Positions 29,350 through 38,767 of a DNA stretch of 64,000 nucleotides are shown here, piece by piece; within the stretch, counting starts at the first letter, position 1, and each line of letters begins with the position of its first letter. The DNA is from Ottowia sp. (lineage in GTDB: Bacteria > Pseudomonadota > Gammaproteobacteria > Burkholderiales > Burkholderiaceae). Under the pieces are notes generated by a model. It did no database searches and was not told the origin of the DNA. It saw nothing but the letters and a program-made list of their open reading frames with translations. The stretch covers positions 1 to 64,000 of the forward strand of contig JADYYQ010000145.1 of the NCBI GenBank assembly GCA_020853585.1, read 5' to 3'. The position numbers were made by a program, and so were the translations under genes.

Positions 29350-31135
29350 ATTATCGACAGCATCGATTACCTATCGCATTTTTCCAGTTCAGCCAAGCGC
29401 ACATCGTTATCAAGTACGTTTAACGATTGCTGTGCCTTCGGCGGAGGGGCAAATTGTTGGACTGCCGGCGTGGATACCTGGCAGCTACATGGTCCGTAAT
29501 TTTGCTCGGCATATTGATCGCATTCACGCGTCGTCTTTAGGTCGCAGTATTGTCCTGACTAAGTTAGATAAGGATCGTTGGCGGGCGGCGGCTTGTCTGG
29601 GTGCTTTGCAATTAGATTACGAAGTGTATGCCTGTGATCTATCGGTTCGCGGTGCACATCTTGATGAGCAGCATGGGTTTTTTAATGGCTGTACTGTTTT
29701 TCTTTATGTAGAGGGTCAGGAGAATCAGCCTTGTGCCGTCGAAATTTGTCGACCCGAAGGCTTGGGTTATCAGTATTGGCGGGTGATGACCTCATTACGA
29801 GAAAAAAGTGCAAAGCGTTATGGTTTTGGTTGGTATGAAGCAGAAAATTACGACGAATTAATTGACCATCCTGTGGAGATGGGAAATTTTATTTGCGAAA
29901 AATTTGTGGTCTGTCATGTCACGCATGAAATTGCGATTACAGGTAGTGTGCCTAAGCTCGATATGCTGCGTCTAACGCGTGATTTAGCAAAAATTTGTGC
30001 TACCCATATTCAATTATTTGAACCCAAAAATCGTAAAGCGCCGGTGGATCGTTATGTTTTTTTGGTAACCGCGGTAGGCGAAGGTTACGGTGGACTTGAA
30101 CATCGCGCCTCTACGGCATTGCTATGTGCACGCGCAGATTTACCTGTTCAAGGGCAGATTGATGCATGTGCTGGCTATCGTCGATTTCTTGGCTTATGTA
30201 GTCACGAATATTTTCATACTTGGCATGTCAAACGTATTAAACCGGCTGTTTTCGCACCTTACGATTTGCATCGTGAAAATTACACACACTTATTGTGGTT
30301 ATTTGAAGGCTTTACTTCGTACTACGATGACTTGGCTTTGCTGCGCAGTGGTGTGATGACCTTAACGGATTATTTGGATGTATTGGGCAAAAATATAACC
30401 CAGGTTATGCGCGCACCCGGACGCTTTAAGCAAACGTTGGCGGAGAGTTCTTTTGATGCGTGGATTAAGTATTACAGTCCCAATGAAAATACACCGAATG
30501 CTACGGTTAGCTATTACTCCAAGGGCGCTTTGCTAGCACTGGCTTTAGACCTTAGCATTCGCCAAGCGAGCCAGGGGCGCAAATCATTAGATGATGTGAT
30601 GCGTTTGCTGTGGCAAGAATATGGACGCACTTTTTATCAGGGAGATGCGCAAGGTCTGGAGGAAGAACACGTTATTGCTTTGTTTAATCGTGCAACGAAG
30701 CTTGATTTGGCGCCTTGGCTTGCACGTGCTGTACACAGTACGCAGGATTTGCCCTTGACGGAGTTATTGCAGCATGCTGGTTTTAGTGTGCGTGCGGATT
30801 ATGCTTCAACCATGCCGAGTTTAGGGGCGCAGTGGCATGAAGGGACCCTAAGCTTGACCTATGTGTATGACGGTGAATCAGCACAACAGGCGGGACTTTC
30901 TGCGGGCGATACCTTAGTTGCCATCGATGGACTGCGTGTGCAGCCACGTCAGGTAGATATTTTGTTAGGTCGTTATCGGGCGGGGGACATGATTGATGTG
31001 CATGTATTTCGTCGTGATGAACTGCGCTTATTTCGTGTCAAACTGGCGAGCGCACCCGCAAGTCGTTACACGATAACGCCTGCTTCTGGTAAACACCAAT
31101 CAATAGGCGCTTGGCCGGCTGCGATTAGTGCTTGA
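29342..31135 (+). CDS. M61-family aminopeptidase with PDZ domain
   Basis: Zinc peptidase of the glycyl aminopeptidase (M61) family. N-terminal beta-sandwich ending before a thermolysin-like domain with H288-E-Y-F-H292; the downstream Glu ligand is in LWLFEGFTSYY. A PDZ domain sits near the C-terminus (QQAGLSAGDTLVAIDG). No signal peptide is seen, which fits a cytoplasmic enzyme. The ATG at 29342 is preferred to a TTG one codon earlier. Its last 70 bases overlap the 3' end of ung on the opposite strand; the peptidase tail there is not conserved-looking, so it may be a secondary extension. Confidence 0.92.
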   Translation: MAKLSTASITYRIFPVQPSAHRYQVRLTIAVPSAEGQIVGLPAWIPGSYMVRNFARHIDRIHASSLGRSIVLTKLDKDRWRAAACLGALQLDYEVYACDLSVRGAHLDEQHGFFNGCTVFLYVEGQENQPCAVEICRPEGLGYQYWRVMTSLREKSAKRYGFGWYEAENYDELIDHPVEMGNFICEKFVVCHVTHEIAITGSVPKLDMLRLTRDLAKICATHIQLFEPKNRKAPVDRYVFLVTAVGEGYGGLEHRASTALLCARADLPVQGQIDACAGYRRFLGLCSHEYFHTWHVKRIKPAVFAPYDLHRENYTHLLWLFEGFTSYYDDLALLRSGVMTLTDYLDVLGKNITQVMRAPGRFKQTLAESSFDAWIKYYSPNENTPNATVSYYSKGALLALALDLSIRQASQGRKSLDDVMRLLWQEYGRTFYQGDAQGLEEEHVIALFNRATKLDLAPWLARAVHSTQDLPLTELLQHAGFSVRADYASTMPSLGAQWHEGTLSLTYVYDGESAQQAGLSAGDTLVAIDGLRVQPRQVDILLGRYRAGDMIDVHVFRRDELRLFRVKLASAPASRYTITPASGKHQSIGAWPAAISA

Positions 31136-31815
31136 TTTGCTTGACTGAAATGGCCGCAGCCATGAAAGCCCCGATAAGCAGAAAGAGGCGAGGGGTGCGA
31201 TGTCTGCAAAATAATATGGCCATCAAATAGATCAATATTCGCTTGTGCATGACTACCCCATAGCATGACGATGAGTTTGCGTTGTTGCTGATGATGTTGT
31301 GCCAGCCCACGTAGTAGTAAATCAGTGACAGCAGCCCAACCAATATCAGCATGGCTGCCTGCGCGCTCAGCGACTACGGTTAACACGGTGTTGAGCAACA
31401 GTACCCCTTGCTTTGCCCAATAATGCAAACACCCATGATCGGGAATAGGACACTGGAGATCGCGGTGTAATTCTTTAAAAATATTATTTAGAGAAGGGGG
31501 CGGCTTTACGCCCGGGGGGACAGAAAAAGCTAAACCATGGGCTTGTACTTTGCCGCTCTTGCGATCAATGCCATGATAGGGATCTTGTCCCAAAATAACG
31601 ACTTTAACTTGATCAACAGGGGTGAGATGTAAGGCATGGAATACCTGATCAGGATAAATGGGAGGGCGTGCAGCACGTGCTTGTGCGATCGCATCGCAAA
31701 GTTGTTCATATGCGCGACTTGCAATAAAGCTGTGCAATAACGTGCCCCAATCTTTGGGCAGTTTAGAAAATTGTGCGCGTAAAGAAGGCGCAGTGGATGC
31801 CGTCATTGTGTGCAT
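31066..31815 (-). CDS. ung: Uracil-DNA glycosylase
   Basis: Removes uracil from DNA (family 1). Water-activating motif GQDPYHG, SLNNIFKEL, and the DNA-insertion loop HPSPLSAYRGF are all intact; the last conserved residues PIDWCLP are inside the part that overlaps the M61 gene. The frame is open to 31893, but the ATG at 31815 (or 31806) fits the family N-terminus better, giving about 249 residues. Confidence 0.96.
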   Translation of the reverse strand: MHTMTASTAPSLRAQFSKLPKDWGTLLHSFIASRAYEQLCDAIAQARAARPPIYPDQVFHALHLTPVDQVKVVILGQDPYHGIDRKSGKVQAHGLAFSVPPGVKPPPSLNNIFKELHRDLQCPIPDHGCLHYWAKQGVLLLNTVLTVVAERAGSHADIGWAAVTDLLLRGLAQHHQQQRKLIVMLWGSHAQANIDLFDGHIILQTSHPSPLSAYRGFHGCGHFSQANQALIAAGQAPIDWCLPEAGVIV

Positions 31816-31898
31816 TGCGGGTCCGTTATAAAAATAAAATGGGCTGTCGTATTGTCGATGACCTAAATAAGATTTCTGCGCACCTGGTTGCACGCCTC

Positions 31899-32007
31899 AA
31901 TCGCCTGTGTTGGGCAGTACTCGAAATGCTTATGTACGCTTGAGTACACGCCGTTTGCTGCGTGTTTGCCCAGATCAAAGCGCATTCGCGAAAATGTGCC
32001 GGGGTTT
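31899..32007 (+). repeat. Dispersed repeat, copy C
   Basis: Intergenic copy between ung and trpC. It holds TGTGTTGGGC, AGTACTCGAAATGCT, GAGTACACGCCG, then GATCAAAGCGCATTCGCGAAA and TGTGCCGGGG. GTACTC and GAGTAC inside it form an inverted repeat 19 nt apart. Same orientation as copies A and B. Confidence 0.75.
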
Positions 32008-32110
32008 CTATATTTTTTAGAGAACGAGGTTGCTTGAAAGAAGACTATTTTTTTGCTGCCGATCCAAAGCTTAGGTGAATACGGAGAGAGTGTCATCAGT
32101 CGCGAGGCTT

Positions 32111-32914
32111 CTAAGAAAATAAGCGGGCTAGCTCGGCACCTGGGTCTGGTGCGCGCATCATGGCTTCACCGACTAAAAAAGTATGCACATCGTGGCTACG
32201 CATATAGTGCACATCGGCAGGCTTAAGGATGCCTGATGCAGTGATAACAAGACGCTCGCTCGGGATATAGGGCAGCAGATCAATGGTTGTCTCTAATGTC
32301 ACCATAAAAGTATGTAGGTTACGATTGTTGATCCCGATCAAGGGTGTACGCAAACGTAATGCTGCATCTAATTCATGGCGATGGTGTATTTCAACGAGTA
32401 CAGCCATACCAAGTTCTTGTGCTAAGTCCTCTAATGCTTGTAGATGTGTTGTATCTAGCGCACTTGCAATAAGCAAAATACAGTCTGCCCCCCAAGCTGC
32501 GGCCTCGTAAATATGATATTCATCAATTAAAAAATCTTTGCGTAGTACAGGTAAAGAACATGCGGCGCGGGCTTGTTCTAAATGATGTTGCGTGCCTTGA
32601 AAGTATGCGGTGTCGGTTAACACTGACAAACATGCGGCACCTTGTTCAGCGTAGCGAGGCGCGATTTTCTCGGGAGAAAAATCAGCGCGCAGTATGCCTT
32701 TGGAAGGGCTGGCTTTTTTCATCTCGGCAATCACCGCGGCTTGATTAGCCTTCACTTTGTTGCGTAATGCGCCGATAAAATCGCGACGTTGTGTGCGTAT
32801 TTCGGGGGACTCTGCTTGTTTGCGCAAGAGGGTGAGGGGGTGTTGCTTTTTTTTGTCGAGTAGTTCTTCGGCTTTAGTGACAAGAATACGCTGTAAGAAA
32901 TCATTGGTCTGCAT
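32111..32914 (-). CDS. trpC: Indole-3-glycerol-phosphate synthase
   Basis: Fourth step of tryptophan synthesis, closing the indole ring. 267-residue TIM barrel with [13 protein letters not shown] (catalytic Lys region), [29 protein letters not shown] and [11 protein letters not shown]. It is monofunctional, not fused to trpF. The start is 29 nt after the trpD stop, so they form an operon. Confidence 0.97.
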   Translation of the reverse strand: MQTNDFLQRILVTKAEELLDKKKQHPLTLLRKQAESPEIRTQRRDFIGALRNKVKANQAAVIAEMKKASPSKGILRADFSPEKIAPRYAEQGAACLSVLTDTAYFQGTQHHLEQARAACSLPVLRKDFLIDEYHIYEAAAWGADCILLIASALDTTHLQALEDLAQELGMAVLVEIHHRHELDAALRLRTPLIGINNRNLHTFMVTLETTIDLLPYIPSERLVITASGILKPADVHYMRSHDVHTFLVGEAMMRAPDPGAELARLFS

Positions 32915-32943
32915 GGTATCTCAATAAAGTGAGGAAAAGTCGG

Positions 32944-34014
32944 TTAAGGTAAATCGGCTTGTGCCGCGCATATTTGGGTGAATTTTATAAATTGATGCAG
33001 TTTAGTATGCGCGGCACCACTTGCGATGGTGGCACGTGCCAGCGCAATACCGGCGCTAATGGTTGGGGCAAGGTCGGCGATATATAGTGCTGCACCTGTG
33101 TTTAAACAAACGACTTCGTGCGCCGGGTGGGGTGTGTTTTGTTCGGGTTGTAGTGCGCGTTGCAGCATAAGGCGTGATGCCTGTGGGTTATCTACTTTTA
33201 AATCGTGCAGATGAGCGGTATGTAAATCAAAATCACTGGGATGCAGGGTGTATTCAATAATATGACCATCCCGTAATTCGCCGACTCGCGTGGCCGCGCT
33301 CAGTGAAATTTCATCTAAGCCATCACAGCCATATACAACGAGCGCACGTTGTGTGCCTAAGCATTGTAATACTCGCACTTGAATACCGACTAAATCCTCA
33401 TGAAAAACGCCCATTAATACATTGGGGGCACGTGCTGGATTGGTGAGCGGTCCAAGAATATTAAAAAGCGTACGTATGCCTAATGCATTGCGTACCGCGG
33501 CGACATGGCGCATCGCGGGATGATGGTTGGGGGCAAACATAAACCCGATATTCGTCGCTTTCATACATTCTGCGATATGGTGGGGGCTTAGCATGATATT
33601 GGCACCTAATGCTTCCAATACATCGGCGCTGCCTGAAGGTGAGCTAACTGATCGATTGCCGTGTTTTGCCACGATTGCACCGGCGGCGGCCACGACAAAC
33701 ATGGCGGCGGTTGAGATATTAAAACTGCTTGCTCCATCTCCGCCTGTACCGACAATATCGATAAGATGAGGTGTGCTGGGTGCCGCGACGGGTACGGCAA
33801 ATTCGCGCATGACTTGTGCTGCGGCACTGATTTCACTGATGGTTTCTTTTTTGACACGTAGGCCAAGGAGGAGCGCGCTAATTTGGAGATCGCTAAGTTC
33901 GCCTTGCATCATGCTGCGCATAATTTGCATCATGTCTTCGGGAAAAATTTCGCGATGTTCGACGCAACATACAAGTGCGTTTTGTAAAATGGTTGACACA
34001 ATATTCCTTGCCAT
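32944..34014 (-). CDS. trpD: Anthranilate phosphoribosyltransferase
   Basis: Joins anthranilate to PRPP. 356 residues; [26 protein letters not shown], the PRPP loop [17 protein letters not shown], and [21 protein letters not shown] are all family signatures. A 231-bp gap separates it from trpG upstream, longer than usual for this operon; a 37-codon stretch on the plus strand there (near 34057) has no recognisable identity. Confidence 0.97.
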   Translation of the reverse strand: MARNIVSTILQNALVCCVEHREIFPEDMMQIMRSMMQGELSDLQISALLLGLRVKKETISEISAAAQVMREFAVPVAAPSTPHLIDIVGTGGDGASSFNISTAAMFVVAAAGAIVAKHGNRSVSSPSGSADVLEALGANIMLSPHHIAECMKATNIGFMFAPNHHPAMRHVAAVRNALGIRTLFNILGPLTNPARAPNVLMGVFHEDLVGIQVRVLQCLGTQRALVVYGCDGLDEISLSAATRVGELRDGHIIEYTLHPSDFDLHTAHLHDLKVDNPQASRLMLQRALQPEQNTPHPAHEVVCLNTGAALYIADLAPTISAGIALARATIASGAAHTKLHQFIKFTQICAAQADLP

Positions 34015-34245
34015 TAAAAATCATTAAGGGGGTGAGCTATTGCATAGCTTACTGTGTATGCCTTGTATTGAGTTAGATGATGCCCCCTGGATTGAGCATT
34101 TACTCCGCCAAGCGGTGTTTCGACACGGTGCATACAATACATTGCGTATCGTGATGACGGTGATCCCATAAGTTGATTGCGCGATTAAATGGCGCTTACC
34201 AATCAGCAATTTTGCCTACGTGAGTTAAGGGTAGGGGATGCGTTA

Positions 34246-34812
34246 TCAACGCATCTGTAAAAAATTTTTTAATAAAGCATGACCATGTTCGCTTAGGATC
34301 GCTTCGGGGTGAAACTGTACTCCCACAATAGGCAAATGCTGATGGCGTAAGCCCATAATTTCATTATCATCAGTCCATGCCGTGATGACCAACTCTTTGG
34401 GCAGATGTTCGCGAGCAACGGCCAGAGAGTGATAGCGGGTCACCGTAAATGGGTTGGGTATGTCCGCAAATAGACCTTGCTGTTCGTGATGAACAATATC
34501 CGTTTTGCCATGCATCACGCGTTTAGCCGGTACGATGTGTCCACCGAAAGCTTGGCCAATAGCCTGGTGGCCCAGACACACACCGAGTATGGGTAATTTG
34601 CCAGCAAATGCTTGTAATACGGGGACCGAAATACCGGCTTCTTTAGGGCTACAAGGGCCGGGTGAAATACAAATTCGGCTTGGGTTAAGCGCGGTAATCT
34701 CAGGGAGTGTGAGGGCATCGTTGCGAAAAACGAGGACTTCTTCCCCGAGCTCAGAAAAATAATGCACAAGGTTATAAGTAAATGAATCGTAATTGTCGAT
34801 CATGAGCAGCAT
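34246..34812 (-). CDS. trpG: Anthranilate synthase component II (glutamine amidotransferase)
   Basis: Class I amidotransferase that supplies ammonia for anthranilate synthesis. [27 protein letters not shown], nucleophile Cys in [15 protein letters not shown], and the His-Glu of [14 protein letters not shown] are intact. 188 residues. TrpG-type proteins can also serve aminodeoxychorismate synthase (PabA). trpE, normally just upstream, is not in the window. Confidence 0.95.
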   Translation of the reverse strand: MLLMIDNYDSFTYNLVHYFSELGEEVLVFRNDALTLPEITALNPSRICISPGPCSPKEAGISVPVLQAFAGKLPILGVCLGHQAIGQAFGGHIVPAKRVMHGKTDIVHHEQQGLFADIPNPFTVTRYHSLAVAREHLPKELVITAWTDDNEIMGLRHQHLPIVGVQFHPEAILSEHGHALLKNFLQMR

Positions 34813-34885
34813 AATCAGCCTAATGCTTAGGAGTTTATCGGTAGGTCTAAGTGGAAATAAGGTGGGCTAAGCGCAATCTGTGGCG

Positions 34886-34931
34886 CCACGCACTTTACCC
34901 ATCTCTCTTATTGTTTTGGGTAAGTGCGTGG
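34886..34931 (-). terminator. Hairpin between the IOR gene and trpG
   Basis: Arms 34886-34900 and 34918-34931 pair over 14 bp with one bulged T and a 17-nt loop. It starts 10 bases after the IOR stop codon and about 75 bases before the trpG start. There is no U-run, so it is either a weak or Rho-aided terminator or a leader structure for trpG. Confidence 0.45.
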
Positions 34932-34940
34932 GAAAACGAT

Positions 34941-37900
34941 TTACGCTGCCACGCAGGCTGTTTTTCCTTGGCGCCAACGTTGAAGTAACGTATGCCACTG
35001 TGGCTTTATTTTTTCTAAATTCGCGGTGCGCACGTGACCAAAGCCACGCACTTGTTCGGGTAGTGCGGCGAGATCGAGTGCAAGTGCGTAATTGTCTGCG
35101 TTAATGTAGGCACTGATTTCGTTTAAGAGGGCGATGTATTCCGCTAGCAATGCCCGCTCTTGGCGACGCTCTGCATGATAACCAAACAGGTCAAACATAG
35201 AGCCACGCAGAAATTTTAAACGTGCCAAGAGACGAAATATCATCATCATCCAGGCCCCAAATTGCATTTTGCGAGGGGTTTGCCCGCTTTTGTTTAATGT
35301 GGGCGGGGCCAGATGAAAATGAATTTGATAGTCACGCCCTGGCTCACCGGCAAATTGTTTGCGTAAATCTTCGCGAAAGCTAGGCAAGCAAAATAACCGT
35401 GCCACTTCGTATTCATCTTTGATCGCCATCAGTCGGTATAGCTGTTTTGCCACGATAAGACTTAAGTCCGTGCGGTTTAGTTGTACGTCGCGCGCTAATA
35501 TTTCTTTAAGCGTGTCACGGTAACACTGCGCATAGGCCTTATTTTGATAATTTTCTAGGCGGGATGCGCGATTATCAATCAAGTGCTCCAGTGTTTGCTG
35601 GCGTGCAATAGGGGTATCGAGCTTTAAGATTTGTGCTTGAATAAGGCCAAGCGCTGTACGCGTTTCGATGATGTTATGTGCTGCGCGTCTTCCCCAACCA
35701 AATGCCATATGGTTTTGTGTGATAGCAACACCGTTAAGCTCAATGGCTTGCAATAAAGAAGCGAGTGTTAAAGGGAGCCACCCTTTTTGCCAAGCGTAAC
35801 CCAGCATGATGGGGTTGGCATAGATAGTGTCGCCCATTGCTGCTTTGGCGATGGCATTGGCATCAAAAAACTCACACTGTTCACCGACAATGCGTTTGAG
35901 TGTTTGCTCACAGGCGTTGCTGGGAAATTGCCAATTAGGTTGATGCATCATCGCGGCAGTGGGCGTAGGCGCTGTATTGACGACCGCATGGCTGCCTGAG
36001 TGTAGTACCGATAATGCTTCTGTACCAATACTCACAATAGCATCGCATCCGATAAGCACATTTGCACTTGCAGCAGAAATACGCGTGGCTTGGTTGGCAT
36101 CGGGCTGCGGTGTGATTTGAATATGACTTGCGACGGCTCCGCCCTTTTGAGCAAGGCCAGTGACATCTAGCACACTAATACCTTTGCCATCTAGGTGGGC
36201 GGCCATGCCCAGTAATGCACCAATGGTAATAACTCCTGTTCCTCCTACGCCAGTGACTAAGATGCTGTAGTTTTGCGTGGGTGAAAGCGTTGGCAGGGCC
36301 GGTTCGGCAGGTAAGAAAGCGGATACGGTCGTTTGGCGCTCTGGCGCACGGAGTTGGGCACCTTGTAAAGTGACAAAGCTTGGGCAAAATCCTTTGACAC
36401 AAGAAAAATCTTTATTGCAGGAAGATTGGTTAATCTGTCGCTTATTGCCAAGCTCTGTGTCTAGCGGTTCGATCGATAGACAGTTGGACTGATTGGAGCA
36501 GTCGCCACATCCCTCGCAAATTTCGTGGTGGATATAAGCGCGCTTTGCTGGGTCAATCATTAAACCCCGCTTACGTTTGCGTCTGCGCTCGGTTGCGCAA
36601 GCTTGGTCATAAATTAAAATCGTTACCCCAGGCACCTCACGCAGCGCGCGTTGTATTTCGTCTAAACGATCTCGGTAATATACGTTTACCTCTTTAGGTA
36701 CGCGGTTAGATTCAAGTTCATACTTTTCGGGTTCATCGCTGACGATAACGACTTGTGCGGCCCCTTCGGCTAATACTTGCTCCGTCATTTGCTTAACTGT
36801 AAGCGTTCCTTCAACAGGTTGGCCGCCTGTCATGGCCACTGCATCGTTATAGAGTAGCTTGTAGGTCATATTGGCACGATCGGCAATGGCAGCGCGAATG
36901 GCAAGCAAGCCGGAGTGAAAATATGTACCGTCGCCTAAGTTCACAAATATATGGGGCTCATCAATAAAATGACGTTGCCCTAACCAGTTGATACCTTCTG
37001 AGCCCATTTGCGTAATGGTGCTGGTGTTACGGTCCATCCAGTTGGCCATATAGTGGCACCCTGTTCCGGCAATGGCACGTGATCCTGAAGGTAGTTTGGT
37101 AGAGGTGTTGTGCGGGCAGCCTGAGCAAAACCAGGGCGCTCGTTCGCTGACAACGACCGCGGGCATGGTCAGCTTTTGTGCGGTTAGTGCAGCCAGACGA
37201 GCTTGCACCAAAATATTTAAATGATTGGGTAGCCGTGGACTAAGCCATTGCGCTAAGGCTTGTGAAAGGATGGCGGGGCTGAGCTCTCCCGCTATCGCGA
37301 GCATAGGGTTATCTGTTTTGCCAAAAATACGAGGACGCTGCGACACGTTGTACAGTGATTCTTTAAGTCCTGCTTCCAGCAAAGGTCGTTTTTCTTCTGC
37401 GACGAAAATTTCTTCTAGTCCCGTAGAAAAATCGCGTAAGCCTTGCTGGTCTAGGGGCCAGATGCAACCAATTTTAAGTAAGCGAATACCCAATTGTGCG
37501 CAAGCATCATCATCTAGACCTAAATCTTTTAAAGCTTGGCGTAAATCCAGATAAGCTTTACCTGCGCTTAAGATACCTAGTTTTGCTGAGGGTGGATTGA
37601 AGATCAGTTTGTCGAGTTGATTTGCACGTGCGTAGGCAATGGCAGCAGGCCATTTATGGGCCATCATGCGTACCTCTTGCTCCATCGATGAATCAGGCCA
37701 GCGAATATTTAAACCCCCATCCGGGAGGTTGAAGTCACTCGGTAAACGCACTTGTACCCGTTGTGGATCAACGTCAACAGAGGCGGATGATTCAACAATA
37801 TCCGTGACGCACTTTAAGGCTACCCATAGCCCCGTGTAGCGACTCATAGCCCAGCCGTGCAGGCCAAAATCGAGATACTCTTGTGGTGTAGCTGGGTAGA

Positions 37901-38453
37901 GCGTAGGCATACCGAAAGCGGCAAGAATAGGGTCTGATTGGTGCGGCATGGTAGAGGAGCGGCACCCATGATCATCTCCCGCTAAAACCAGCACACCACC
38001 ATGGGCGGCACATCCCGCCATATTGGCATGTTTGAAAGCATCACCACTGCGATCTACCCCAGGCCCTTTGCCATACCACATTGCAAATACACCATCTTGT
38101 GTTGCGTTTGGCGAAAAACCAATTTGTTGCGTGCCCCATATTGCGGTTGCTGCGAGGTCTTCGTTCACACCTGGATGAAAGTGAATACTGTGTTCTGCCA
38201 GATGTTTTTTTGCTTTCCATAGATTTAAATCGAGTGCGGCAAGCGGTGAGCCGCGATAGCCCGAAATATAGCCTGCTGTGTGCCAGCCTTCGGCAGCATC
38301 ACGCAGTTTTTGCATCATCGGCAATTTAACCAGGGCTTGGATGCCGCTCATATAAGCGCGGCCACGCGTCAAGGTGTATTTGTCGTCAATAGTGATTGGG
38401 GAGGTAGGATTTTGGACAACACGAGATACGGCACCTTCAAACGGGGCATTCAT
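34941..38453 (-). CDS. Fused indolepyruvate ferredoxin oxidoreductase family protein
   Basis: 1170-residue fusion of the subunits of a 2-oxoacid:ferredoxin oxidoreductase that decarboxylates aryl pyruvates such as indolepyruvate to acyl-CoA. Domains in order: pyrimidine-binding part (YISGYRGSPLAALD), transketolase C-like part, TPP-binding part (NLGDGTYFHSG, about residue 515), an Fe-S region with CEGCGDC and further Cys (CNKDFSCVKGFCP), and the gamma-like domain beginning VTGVGGTGVITIGALL. A GAGGAG ribosome site lies 6 bases before the ATG. hpd stands close upstream on the same strand, which points to aromatic amino acid breakdown. Confidence 0.93.
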   Translation of the reverse strand: MNAPFEGAVSRVVQNPTSPITIDDKYTLTRGRAYMSGIQALVKLPMMQKLRDAAEGWHTAGYISGYRGSPLAALDLNLWKAKKHLAEHSIHFHPGVNEDLAATAIWGTQQIGFSPNATQDGVFAMWYGKGPGVDRSGDAFKHANMAGCAAHGGVLVLAGDDHGCRSSTMPHQSDPILAAFGMPTLYPATPQEYLDFGLHGWAMSRYTGLWVALKCVTDIVESSASVDVDPQRVQVRLPSDFNLPDGGLNIRWPDSSMEQEVRMMAHKWPAAIAYARANQLDKLIFNPPSAKLGILSAGKAYLDLRQALKDLGLDDDACAQLGIRLLKIGCIWPLDQQGLRDFSTGLEEIFVAEEKRPLLEAGLKESLYNVSQRPRIFGKTDNPMLAIAGELSPAILSQALAQWLSPRLPNHLNILVQARLAALTAQKLTMPAVVVSERAPWFCSGCPHNTSTKLPSGSRAIAGTGCHYMANWMDRNTSTITQMGSEGINWLGQRHFIDEPHIFVNLGDGTYFHSGLLAIRAAIADRANMTYKLLYNDAVAMTGGQPVEGTLTVKQMTEQVLAEGAAQVVIVSDEPEKYELESNRVPKEVNVYYRDRLDEIQRALREVPGVTILIYDQACATERRRKRKRGLMIDPAKRAYIHHEICEGCGDCSNQSNCLSIEPLDTELGNKRQINQSSCNKDFSCVKGFCPSFVTLQGAQLRAPERQTTVSAFLPAEPALPTLSPTQNYSILVTGVGGTGVITIGALLGMAAHLDGKGISVLDVTGLAQKGGAVASHIQITPQPDANQATRISAASANVLIGCDAIVSIGTEALSVLHSGSHAVVNTAPTPTAAMMHQPNWQFPSNACEQTLKRIVGEQCEFFDANAIAKAAMGDTIYANPIMLGYAWQKGWLPLTLASLLQAIELNGVAITQNHMAFGWGRRAAHNIIETRTALGLIQAQILKLDTPIARQQTLEHLIDNRASRLENYQNKAYAQCYRDTLKEILARDVQLNRTDLSLIVAKQLYRLMAIKDEYEVARLFCLPSFREDLRKQFAGEPGRDYQIHFHLAPPTLNKSGQTPRKMQFGAWMMMIFRLLARLKFLRGSMFDLFGYHAERRQERALLAEYIALLNEISAYINADNYALALDLAALPEQVRGFGHVRTANLEKIKPQWHTLLQRWRQGKTACVAA

Positions 38454-38542
38454 ACGCGCTCCTCAATATAGATGGAAGTCGACACCGGCGTGGCGAAATA
38501 TACGCTACGTCGGGAAAAGCAGTGTTGAGATAAGCTTTTTTA

Positions 38543-38662
38543 TTAGCTAGACAAATATGCCGCAAGCAAAGCAATGCCCAAACCAATCAAACCTAAAGTC
38601 ACCATCGTTTGGATGAGAGTAAAACCGCGCTGGCGAAACATAGAATAAGGGTATTGGTTCAT
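38543..38662 (-). CDS. 39-residue prepilin-like microprotein
   Basis: Short ORF encoding a basic leader ending in RQRG, then FTLIQTMVTLGLIGLGIALL and a stop a few residues later. This is the type IV prepilin N-terminus (peptidase cleavage after Gly, hydrophobic helix), but the usual Glu at mature position 5 is Gln and there is no globular domain. No strong ribosome site is seen. It may be a truncated pseudopilin gene or a real tiny membrane protein. It lies between hpd and the IOR gene on the same strand. Confidence 0.45.
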   Translation of the reverse strand: MNQYPYSMFRQRGFTLIQTMVTLGLIGLGIALLAAYLSS

Positions 38663-38691
38663 GTTTTTATGATCAGAGAAAATGGCAAAAT

Positions 38692-38727
38692 ACGGCCGTG
38701 GTTCTTTTAAGGCAATACCGCGGCCGT
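38692..38727 (-). terminator. Terminator-like hairpin after hpd
   Basis: Arms 38692-38701 and 38718-38727 pair over 10 bp with one wobble or mismatch, loop 16 nt. On the minus strand it is followed by a T-rich stretch (ATTTTGCCATTTT). It lies 41 bases beyond the hpd stop and would separate hpd from the prepilin-like ORF. Confidence 0.55.
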
Positions 38728-38767
38728 CTTCGTTATACAGTGCCTTAATAAATAAGTAACGTCAATA

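Noticed and set aside
34057-34170. 37-codon plus-strand ORF in the trpG-trpD gap
   Set aside because: No ribosome site or family match; could be a fossil but evidence is too thin to list as a gene.
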